Assembly (NCBI RefSeq): GCF_003259905.1
Contig: NZ_QLMG01000009.1
Location: 62,001-126,000 of the forward strand
DNA: 64,000 bases
Direction of reading: 5' to 3'
Source: Salipiger aestuarii
GTDB taxonomy: Bacteria > Pseudomonadota > Alphaproteobacteria > Rhodobacterales > Rhodobacteraceae
Shown here: piece by piece, positions 43,551-50,725 of the stretch
Position numbering within the stretch: position 1 is the stretch's first letter
Layout of the letters: the number at the start of each line of letters is the position of its first letter
Notes under the pieces: model-generated
Database searches by the model: none
Seen by the model: only the letters and a program-made list of their open reading frames with translations
Told to the model about the DNA's origin: nothing
Translations under genes and position numbers: made by a program

Positions 43551-44209
43551 ACCGAAAGACACTTCTGCTCGCGATACTCACTCTGGTACTGGCCGTTTTC
43601 GTGGCTGGTGTCTGGTTCGTATCGCGCCCCGATCCGACCCCGGTGGCGACAGCCGCTCCGCTGGAACAACAGGATCGTCTTGTTCGGTCCTATTCTCCCA
43701 TACTCGGGCGTGAGGATGCGCCAGTGACCATCGTGGAGTTCTTCGACCCGGCCTGCGAGGCCTGCCGCGCCTTCCATCCCATCGTGAAGCAGATACTGAC
43801 GCAATACCCCGACGATGTGCGCGTCGTCATGCGCTACACTCCGTTCCACGGCGAGGGGTCCGAGCTGGCAATCAAGGTGCTGGAAGCGGCCCGGTTGCAG
43901 GACGTTTTTGTTCCCGTGCTGGAAGCGCTGCTTGAAAATCAGCCCGCCTGGGCCTCTCACGGCGCTCCGGCAGCGGAGCGCATCATGGAGATCGCCGGAG
44001 CGGCGGGCTTGGACACAGAAGCCGCCGCAAATCAGATCATGTCACCCAGCATCGTCGGCGTCCTCAATCAGGACCGGGCCGACGTCGAAGCTGTCGGAAT
44101 TCAGGGCACACCGACGTTCTTCGTCAACGGTAAGCCTTTGCCAGAGTTCAGTGCGGAGCAGCTCTTGTCGCTCGTCCAAGCCGAAGTCGAGGCTGCGGCA
44201 ACAAACTAG
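43547..44209 (+). CDS. DsbA-family thioredoxin-fold protein
   Basis: A 220-residue membrane-anchored protein. One N-terminal helix (LLLAILTLVLAVFVAGVWFV) is followed by the active site EFFDPACEACRAFHP (Cys at 70 and 73) and a cis-proline loop, GTPTFFVNG. It overlaps dsbB by four bases, forming a coupled oxidase pair. It may oxidise or isomerise periplasmic metal-resistance proteins. Confidence 0.9.
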   Translation: MNRKTLLLAILTLVLAVFVAGVWFVSRPDPTPVATAAPLEQQDRLVRSYSPILGREDAPVTIVEFFDPACEACRAFHPIVKQILTQYPDDVRVVMRYTPFHGEGSELAIKVLEAARLQDVFVPVLEALLENQPAWASHGAPAAERIMEIAGAAGLDTEAAANQIMSPSIVGVLNQDRADVEAVGIQGTPTFFVNGKPLPEFSAEQLLSLVQAEVEAAATN

Positions 44210-44228
44210 AACGAACAGGAGACCCAAC

Positions 44229-44711
44229 GTGTTCAAAACCTTCGCAAAGGCAATCCAGAGCCTGTCTGTCGCCCTTCTGATGGGCTTGCCAATGGCATCC
44301 TCAGCGCAGCAGTTGTCAGAGAACGCATCGATTGTGGTCGAGAGCCCCTGGGCGCGCGCGAGCCTTGGAATGTCGCGGCCCGGCGGGGCCTATCTGACCG
44401 TTCGGAACGAGGGCAGCGATCCGATCTCCCTTATCGGTCTTCGCGCGGAGATCTCCGGCATGGCTTCGATCCACGAAACCAGAACCAATTCTGACGGCGT
44501 CAGCAGCATGGCTCCGGCGGACGATATCGTGATCCCGCCCGGGGGTATGTTCGCCCTTGAACCCGGCGGATATCACGCCATGCTCATGCAACTGCAATCT
44601 CCGCTCGTCGAGGGGGAGACCTTTCCGCTGACCCTGCTCTTTTCCGATGGAACAGAGCTTGAAATCACCGTCCCGGTCCTTGGCATCGGCGCACGCGGCC
44701 CCGAAGGCTGA
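44229..44711 (+). CDS. Periplasmic copper chaperone PCu(A)C
   Basis: A 160-residue exported protein. Start GTG at 44229 follows CAGGAG; the signal peptide ends PMASSAQ. ESPWARASLGMSRPGGAYLT and SIHETRTNSDG...SSMAP...GGYHAMLM give the His/Met ligands of the PCuAC family. It takes Cu(I) in the periplasm and hands it to CuA or Sco. It lies between DsbA-like and second Sco genes, a coherent copper set. Confidence 0.9.
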   Translation: MFKTFAKAIQSLSVALLMGLPMASSAQQLSENASIVVESPWARASLGMSRPGGAYLTVRNEGSDPISLIGLRAEISGMASIHETRTNSDGVSSMAPADDIVIPPGGMFALEPGGYHAMLMQLQSPLVEGETFPLTLLFSDGTELEITVPVLGIGARGPEG

Positions 44712-44719
44712 TCCGGCTG

Positions 44720-45343
44720 ATGATGAGGGTGGCCAAAATCGCAGCGATCGGGGCGGCGGCGGTCTTTGCCGCCCTGTTTGTCGGCTGGTGGCAGGTGGAT
44801 GGGCCTGGCGCTGACGCCGCGCCGGGCAAGCGGTCTCTACCGCTGACTGCTATGGAATTCAGCCTGACGGATCAGGATGGTCGGGATGTCGGCCCGGAAA
44901 CCCTCATCGGCGAGCCGAGTCTGGTCTTCTTCGGATTCACCTATTGCCCCGACGTTTGCCCGACGACCCTCTCGGACATTTCCGGATGGCTCGACGAGAT
45001 TGGGCCGGACGCCGAAGACCTGAATACCGTTTTCATCACCGTAGATCCGGACCGCGACACGGTCGAGACCATGGCCGAGTATGTCTCGTATTTCCATCCG
45101 CAGATTCAGGGATGGACGGGCCCGCCCAACCAGATCGCCGCCATCGCCGACTGTTTCCGTGTCACCTATGAGAAGGTTGAGGGGGAAAACGGCGAATATA
45201 CGATGAACCACACGGCGGGTGTTTTCTTGTTCGATGCAACAGGTCGCTTCGTCACCACCATCGACTATCACGAACCACGCGAATTCGCCGTGCCGAAGAT
45301 AAGGCGCGCGATGCAGAACAGAACCGAGAGGGCAGAATCTTGA
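44720..45343 (+). CDS. Second Sco1/SenC family protein
   Basis: A 207-residue membrane-anchored Sco protein. FFGFTYCPDVCPTTL (CxxxC) and a His in YTMNHTAGVFLF are present. It differs from the Sco at 42502 in its N-terminus and loops, so it is not a recent duplicate. Having two Sco proteins suggests distinct partners or thiol reduction alongside the Dsb pair. Confidence 0.92.
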   Translation: MMRVAKIAAIGAAAVFAALFVGWWQVDGPGADAAPGKRSLPLTAMEFSLTDQDGRDVGPETLIGEPSLVFFGFTYCPDVCPTTLSDISGWLDEIGPDAEDLNTVFITVDPDRDTVETMAEYVSYFHPQIQGWTGPPNQIAAIADCFRVTYEKVEGENGEYTMNHTAGVFLFDATGRFVTTIDYHEPREFAVPKIRRAMQNRTERAES

Positions 45344-46689
45344 AACTGAGACATATCGTTCTGGGAACGACAATGGCCGCGGCAGCGGTCAGCACGATAG
45401 CGAGCCGGGCTTTGATCCTGGAGGCGCCGCCCGAGTACATCTTTTCCGAGGCTCCGGAAGCCTTGGACAGTCCACCCGAACCTCTCGATGGACCAGGCGT
45501 CAACGCATCTGGCGAGACGATGCCGAATATGCTTCCGGCCGCTTTTCAGCCGCCTGAGTTTCCCGCACTGGAACGGGCCGAGCCAGATAATCTGATGGCG
45601 CTTGTTCAGGCCCTCGCCACGCCGCCTTGGGAGGCGACGGTCGAGGCGGGTGACACATTGGACGTGCTTCTCTCTCTCGCGGACATGGATGCGCAAACAC
45701 GGACCGAAGTCGCACTGGCACTGACGGTTGAATACGACCTGCGCCGCCTTCGACCGGGCCATCGTCTCAGCGTCGACTTTCGCCCGGACGGCACGCCATC
45801 CGTTGTGACGTTGGCTGTCGTTGACGGTGTGCGGATCGAAGTCACCCTGGACGACACCATTGCGAGTCGGACGGTAACGCCGAGCGCGTTGACAGTCGAG
45901 CGTGCGAGCCAGCTGCTGGTAAACGGGTCGATCTACGCTTCGCTGGATCGAGCAGGCGTCCCGGCCCGTTTTGCCGTCGATCTCGCACAAATCCTCGGGG
46001 AAACGGTCGACTTTCGCAGGGATCTTCAAGGCGGAGAGACCCTGAATATTCTTTGGGGTCAGACCGTCCTTCGCGATGGTTCAGAGGTCGGTCAACCGTC
46101 AATCTCCTATGCGGCCCTCGATCTGGCCGACGACCGCTTCGAAATCCTCTGGTCAGCCGAAGACAGCGGGCGGGCAACGGTCTATTTGAATGATGAAATC
46201 CTGCGGACGGTCGCGCCGCCGGTGGAAGGCGCACGACTGTCGTCGGTCTTCGGGCAGCGCAAGCATCCGATCTACGGCAATCTGCGGATGCACACAGGTG
46301 TCGATTATGCCGCCGCTGCGGGGACACCGATTGCAGCGACCGCACCCGGACGGGTCTCCTTCATCGGATGGCGGAGCGGGTATGGCCGGGTGGTCGAGAT
46401 CGCGCACGGGTCAGACACAATGACCCGCTATGCGCACCTCAGCGCTGTGCCGGAGGGTCTGGCCGTCGGAAACCGCGTGGTCGCGGGCGAAACGATTGGC
46501 CAGGTCGGTGAGACAGGCACGGCGACAGCTCCGAACCTTCACTACGAAGTGCGCGTGGACGGCCGACCTATCGATCCGCTCGGGGAGGAATTGCTCGCCT
46601 CTGTGGAAAATTTCGACACTGCGGACGCCACTGAAATCCTTGAAGCGACGCGCACACGGTTCGTGACCGTTCTTCGCGAAGACACATGA
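45340..46689 (+). CDS. M23-family (LytM) peptidoglycan peptidase
   Basis: A 449-residue exported protein, start TTG overlapping the sco stop (TTGA). A hydrophobic N-terminus and a LysM-like region (VEAGDTLDVLLSLADMD, about 107) precede the M23 domain near 310-420: FGQRKHPIYGNLRMHTGVDY, with HxxxD, and APNLHYEVRVDG, with HxH. The metal ligands are intact, so it should be active against peptide cross-links. It sits in a metal-inducible operon. Confidence 0.9.
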   Translation: MKLRHIVLGTTMAAAAVSTIASRALILEAPPEYIFSEAPEALDSPPEPLDGPGVNASGETMPNMLPAAFQPPEFPALERAEPDNLMALVQALATPPWEATVEAGDTLDVLLSLADMDAQTRTEVALALTVEYDLRRLRPGHRLSVDFRPDGTPSVVTLAVVDGVRIEVTLDDTIASRTVTPSALTVERASQLLVNGSIYASLDRAGVPARFAVDLAQILGETVDFRRDLQGGETLNILWGQTVLRDGSEVGQPSISYAALDLADDRFEILWSAEDSGRATVYLNDEILRTVAPPVEGARLSSVFGQRKHPIYGNLRMHTGVDYAAAAGTPIAATAPGRVSFIGWRSGYGRVVEIAHGSDTMTRYAHLSAVPEGLAVGNRVVAGETIGQVGETGTATAPNLHYEVRVDGRPIDPLGEELLASVENFDTADATEILEATRTRFVTVLREDT

Positions 46690-46709
46690 CTAATTTGACA
46701 GGAATTACG

Positions 46710-47162
46710 ATGAAAAACAGGTTTCAAACCTTGGCGGCTGCGACCCTCATGATTGTTGCCGCGACGGCCGTGACCGCCCAGACCGCTATCCACGTCGGAA
46801 AGACGCGCGGCTGCGGTTGTTGCCTTGCCTGGATGGAAAAGCTGTCCGAGGCCGATTTTGCCCCTGAAGGTGAGAATATGGGCGGGGCGTTGATCCGTCT
46901 GAAGATGGATCGCGGTATTCCCGTCGATATGTTCTCCTGTCACACGGCGACCGTCGAAGGCTACACCATCGAGGGTCACGTTCCGCCAGCCGATATTACT
47001 CGACTGCTTGAAGAACGTCCCGATGCCATAGGCCTGGCCGTGCCCGGCATGCCCATCGGCTCGCCCGGCATGGATTTCGGCGACGCTGCCGAAGCCTACG
47101 ATGTCTTTCTGGTGAAATCCGACGGCTCCACTGAGATCTTTTCGTCCTATCCGGCGAGTTAA
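46710..47162 (+). CDS. DUF411 metal-binding exported protein
   Basis: A 150-residue protein. The start ATG at 46710 has AGGAA six bases before it. The signal peptide ends AVTAQ. KTRGCGCCLAWMEKL is the Cys-rich metal site, and DMFSCHTATVEGYTIEGHVP with GLAVPGMPIGSPGMD completes DUF411. This family is linked to copper/silver resistance operons. It precedes the ZIP gene by one base. Confidence 0.9.
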   Translation: MKNRFQTLAAATLMIVAATAVTAQTAIHVGKTRGCGCCLAWMEKLSEADFAPEGENMGGALIRLKMDRGIPVDMFSCHTATVEGYTIEGHVPPADITRLLEERPDAIGLAVPGMPIGSPGMDFGDAAEAYDVFLVKSDGSTEIFSSYPAS

Positions 47163-47163
47163 A

Positions 47164-47955
47164 GTGGAGCAAATCACAACACTCTCACCAGTCGCACTGG
47201 GCTTTCTAGGCAGCCTGGCCGCCGGTCTCATGACCGCCGTCGGGGCGACGCCCGTGCTTCTCGGCAAGACCCCTTCACGCAAATGGCGCGATATTTCGCT
47301 CGGCTTTGCCGCCGGGGTCATGCTTGCCGCGTCTTTCTTTTCTCTCATTATACCGGCACTCGACGCAGCGGAGGGCCGATACGGGGATGGCGCGATACCG
47401 GCGCTGATCGTCTGTGCTGCGATCCTGATGGGCATGGGCGCGGTCGCCATGATGAACGAAATGATCCCGCATGAGCATTTCAGCAGCGGGCGCGAAGGCC
47501 CGGAGGCGGTCTCGCTGCGCCGTGTCTGGCTCTTCATCATCGCCATCACGATCCACAATGCGCCGGAGGGTTTGGCCGTCGGCGTTGCGTTCGGAGCTGA
47601 TGGTTTTACAGGCGGATTTCCCGTCGCTCTCGGGATCGGATTGCAGAATGCGCCTGAAGGGCTGGCTGTTGCAGTCGCCCTACTGGGCGAGCGATACTCG
47701 GCGGGCCGCGCCTTTGGCATTGCGGCACTGACCGGTCTGGTCGAACCCGTCACAGGTTTTCTCGGTGCCGCGGTGATCGTCGTGGCGCAGCCTCTCCTGC
47801 CCTGGGGTCTGGCTTTTGCGGCGGGTGCGATGCTTTACGTCATCAGTCACGAGATCATCCCGGAAACCCATCGCAGCGGCCACCAGAAGCAGGCGACGAC
47901 CGGGCTCGCGATCGGGCTCGTCGTCATGCTGTTCCTCGATGTCTGGTTGGGGTGA
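47164..47955 (+). CDS. ZIP-family metal transporter
   Basis: A 263-residue eight-helix membrane protein, starting GTG. IIAITIHNAPEGLAVGVAFG and LGIGLQNAPEGLAVAVALLG are the two HN/QNAPEG metal-binding helices of ZIP proteins. A His-rich loop (NEMIPHEHFSSGRE) lies between helices 3 and 4. ZIP proteins import or equilibrate Zn(II) or related ions. It belongs to the same operon as lspA and lnt. Confidence 0.9.
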   Translation: MEQITTLSPVALGFLGSLAAGLMTAVGATPVLLGKTPSRKWRDISLGFAAGVMLAASFFSLIIPALDAAEGRYGDGAIPALIVCAAILMGMGAVAMMNEMIPHEHFSSGREGPEAVSLRRVWLFIIAITIHNAPEGLAVGVAFGADGFTGGFPVALGIGLQNAPEGLAVAVALLGERYSAGRAFGIAALTGLVEPVTGFLGAAVIVVAQPLLPWGLAFAAGAMLYVISHEIIPETHRSGHQKQATTGLAIGLVVMLFLDVWLG

Positions 47956-47958
47956 TCC

Positions 47959-48435
47959 ATGGCAACTCGTTCCATCGGCATTTGTACAGCTGTCGCGGCG
48001 CTCGCCGCCGATCAGGCATCGAAGGCGTTCGTGCTTGCGAACGCAGAAGCGCTCGCCACCGGCGTCGCTGTATTCCCCGGCTTTAACCTGATCTTCCACC
48101 GCAACTACGGCGTGACCTTTGGGTTCTTTCAAAATGTGCCGTGGTGGGTCCTTGCATTGGTCGCCACCGCCGTCGTTCTGTTCCTCGTCGTTTCACTGAT
48201 CCGGGCAACGCAGGCAGCCGAGGCGGTTGCCTACGGCATGGTGATCGGCGGCGCTCTTGGGAATATCGTGGACCGTCTTCGCTTTGGAGGGGTGACCGAT
48301 TTTCTGGATTTCTATCTCGGAACGGCGCATTGGCCAGCGTTCAACCTTGCGGATGTCTTCGTGGTCTGCGGCGTCGGGATTTTGCTGATCTTCTCGGGGC
48401 GCGAAAAGGTCGCTGCGTCCGAAACCTCAAGATAG
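47959..48435 (+). CDS. lspA: Lipoprotein signal peptidase (LspA)
   Basis: A 158-residue four-helix aspartyl protease. AADQASKAFVLANAEA, LIFHRNYGVTFGFF, GALGNIVDRLRFGGVTDFLDFY and NLADVFVVCGVG are signature segments, with the catalytic Asp residues in NIVDR and NLADV. It cleaves lipoprotein signal peptides. Its presence in a plasmid metal operon, next to lnt, is notable because chromosomes already have it. Confidence 0.93.
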   Translation: MATRSIGICTAVAALAADQASKAFVLANAEALATGVAVFPGFNLIFHRNYGVTFGFFQNVPWWVLALVATAVVLFLVVSLIRATQAAEAVAYGMVIGGALGNIVDRLRFGGVTDFLDFYLGTAHWPAFNLADVFVVCGVGILLIFSGREKVAASETSR

Positions 48436-48441
48436 ATCTCG

Positions 48442-49977
48442 GTGATTTCAATCGGCATCACTGTTCTCCGCATTTCCGGAATGTCAGGTATCATCCTCAC
48501 ATTCTGTGCATTCGGCCTCGGCGCTTTGGCGGTTCTCGCTCTGCCACCATTCTCGATGCCGGTGCTTTTGCCCGTCGCGTTTGGCGCGCTGTATCTCCTC
48601 ACGGTCGGAGAGAGCCGCATGCGGGCCGGACTTGCCGGATGGGCGTTCGGCGTTGGCTACTTCCTGTTCGGATTGTCCTGGATCGCGGAGAGCTTTTTCG
48701 TCGACCCGGAGCGGCTCGCCTGGATGGCCGTTCCTGCGGTGGCTGGACTGGCCGCCGGCCTTGCGCTGTTCCCAGCGGCGGCAATGGCAGCGTTCGCATG
48801 GAGCAGGACGAAAGGTGTCTCCGGCGCATTGATCTTCGCGGTCTGCTGGTCGGTTTCGGAATGGCTGCGCGGCACCATGCTGACAGGCTTCCCCTGGAAC
48901 CTTATTGCCTACACGTGGGCCGACTACGATATTCCACGCCAAATGGCCGCATGGGTTGGCAGCTACGGACTTGGCCTCCTCACAGTTCTGCTGTCGGTCC
49001 TGCCCGTAACGCTCCTCATGCGGAATCGTCGGCAAAATGCGTTCGCCGCATTTGTTTTCATGTCGGTGGTGGGGGGTGCCGGAACCCTCGGTACGGTTCG
49101 CCTTATGGCCACCACACCGCCAACAGACACAACCGTCAGGACCGTTCAGGGAAACATTCTTCAGACGGAGAAATGGGACCCCGCGTTCCGCGACCGGAAC
49201 ATATCCCGCTATCTGGACCTGTCCGCGCAGTCTGGCAGCTTCGACGTCCTTCTCTGGCCTGAAAGTGCATTTCCCGGTTATCTTGATGAGAATCCTGAAA
49301 TGTTGGATCAAATTGCCGAACGTCTGCCTGAGGGCCGTGTTCTTCTGACCGGTGCGCAGACGCGCGAGTCGGCCGGCACTGGCACACGCTATAGAAATTC
49401 GATCCTCGCGGTCGATCAGACCGGACGGATCGTCACGAGATACGCCAAGCATCATCTCGTGCCGTTCGGGGAATACGTTCCCCTGCGGGGTTTTCTTCCG
49501 CTCCAGCGACTGACAATTGGGCTTGGGGACTTCACTCCCGGTCCCGGCCCTCAGACCGTTGAGCTACCCGGTTTATCTCCGGTCGGCCTTTCGATCTGCT
49601 ACGAGGCGATTTTTCCGGGACGTGTCGTAGACGCCGCTTCGCGTCCGGACTGGATATTCAACGCCACCAATGACGCTTGGTTCGGTGCGTCTCTCGGTCC
49701 CCGGCAACATCTGGCCTCTGCCAGGATGCGCGCGGTCGAAGAGGGGCTGCCGATGGTTCGCGCGGCCAACACGGGCATTTCAGCAGTTATCGATGGGTAC
49801 GGCCGCATCGTCGCCCGCCTTGGGCTGGATGAGACCGGCTTCTTGGACGCCCGCTTGCCAGCTGCGCTCCCGGCCACGTCATTCGCGAAATACGGGCAGA
49901 TGATGTTCCTGCTCGTTTTGGCAGCGTGCATCGCGGGTGCCATTGGGTTGACTATTGGAAAGGAAAAGGCACCGTGA
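48442..49977 (+). CDS. lnt: Apolipoprotein N-acyltransferase (Lnt)
   Basis: A 511-residue membrane protein with several helices then a nitrilase-like periplasmic domain. The catalytic triad is visible as Glu in VLLWPESAFPGY, Lys in YAKHHLVPFGEYVPLR and Cys in GLSICYEAIFPGR. It acylates the N-terminal Cys of lipoproteins. GTG at 48442 or ATG at 48481 may be the start; the latter gives a shorter N-terminus close to other Lnt proteins. It follows lspA by six bases. Confidence 0.93.
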   Translation: MISIGITVLRISGMSGIILTFCAFGLGALAVLALPPFSMPVLLPVAFGALYLLTVGESRMRAGLAGWAFGVGYFLFGLSWIAESFFVDPERLAWMAVPAVAGLAAGLALFPAAAMAAFAWSRTKGVSGALIFAVCWSVSEWLRGTMLTGFPWNLIAYTWADYDIPRQMAAWVGSYGLGLLTVLLSVLPVTLLMRNRRQNAFAAFVFMSVVGGAGTLGTVRLMATTPPTDTTVRTVQGNILQTEKWDPAFRDRNISRYLDLSAQSGSFDVLLWPESAFPGYLDENPEMLDQIAERLPEGRVLLTGAQTRESAGTGTRYRNSILAVDQTGRIVTRYAKHHLVPFGEYVPLRGFLPLQRLTIGLGDFTPGPGPQTVELPGLSPVGLSICYEAIFPGRVVDAASRPDWIFNATNDAWFGASLGPRQHLASARMRAVEEGLPMVRAANTGISAVIDGYGRIVARLGLDETGFLDARLPAALPATSFAKYGQMMFLLVLAACIAGAIGLTIGKEKAP

Positions 49978-50138
49978 TCGTGATCTTCGGAGCATTGGCC
50001 GGCGCCGCATGGGGCGGATATCTCGCCAAGAAGCGTGGCGGCAACAGGCTGGACATCGCCCAGTACGCGGCAAGTTCCGCGATCGCATTCGGACTCCTGG
50101 CGTTGTTCGCCTCGATCGTTCTTGCACGGGTTCTATGA
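49974..50138 (+). CDS. Small membrane protein, 54 aa
   Basis: Start GTG overlaps the lnt stop (GTGA) after a strong AAGGAAAAGG site. The N-terminus VIVIFGALAGAAWGGYLA and the C-terminus SSAIAFGLLALFASIVLA form two hydrophobic helices around a basic loop (KKRGGNRLD). Overlap and ribosome site make it real. It is the end of the operon. Family unknown; tail to tail with the L,D-transpeptidase gene. Confidence 0.65.
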   Translation: MIVIFGALAGAAWGGYLAKKRGGNRLDIAQYAASSAIAFGLLALFASIVLARVL

Positions 50139-50163
50139 ACCGCCGTCCAAGGCCGGATAGGCG

Positions 50164-50667
50164 CTAGGCGAATATGTCGATTGGCGTCCCGTCCCGCACC
50201 ATCGCGTAGATATCCTCAATTTCGCGGTCCGACACCGCGATGCAACCCGCCGTCCAGTCTGGCTTGATCGCGTCGATCCCGGGTCGTGGCCCGCCATGGA
50301 TGAAAATGTCGCCGCCTGGCTCACGTCCCTGTGCAGCGGCGAAGGCGATATCGGCCTCGTTCGGATAAGAGATTCCGATGGAGAGATGGAACAGACTGTC
50401 GGGATTGCGTCGGTCGACGGTATAAGCCCCTTCGGGCGTTTTCCCGTCACCCTCGAACCGCTTGGGCCCCTCGGGCGCGAAACCGAGGTCTATCCTGTAG
50501 GCTTTCAGGACCGAGGTATTGTCGAACAGGAACAGGTTCCGGTCACCTTTGAACATCTGCAACCGGGTGACCTCGGGCCCCTCGTAGGTTCGGAATTTGC
50601 TGGCGCACCCTGCAAGGCCAAGTGCAAGTCCGCCCAAGAGTGCCGTTCGTCGTGTCGTTTTCATCAT
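50164..50667 (-). CDS. L,D-transpeptidase (YkuD) lipoprotein
   Basis: A 167-residue protein. TTRRTALLGGLALGLAGC is a Tat-like lipoprotein signal with lipobox LAGC. The catalytic core is GGDIFIHGGPRPG followed by WTAGCIAVSDREI. It is shorter than classical L,D-transpeptidases. It lies 58 bases after the P-type ATPase gene on the same strand and probably shares that MerR-controlled transcript. Confidence 0.88.
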   Translation of the reverse strand: MMKTTRRTALLGGLALGLAGCASKFRTYEGPEVTRLQMFKGDRNLFLFDNTSVLKAYRIDLGFAPEGPKRFEGDGKTPEGAYTVDRRNPDSLFHLSIGISYPNEADIAFAAAQGREPGGDIFIHGGPRPGIDAIKPDWTAGCIAVSDREIEDIYAMVRDGTPIDIFA

Positions 50668-50725
50668 GTCGTCCGCTCGATCTTTTTACCTGTCCACTCA
50701 TATCGGTATCGGTATGCCTGATCAA

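Noticed and set aside
48141-49262. 373-codon plus-strand frame across lspA and lnt
   Set aside because: Out-of-frame shadow rich in Arg and Gly; lspA and lnt motifs occupy the other frame.
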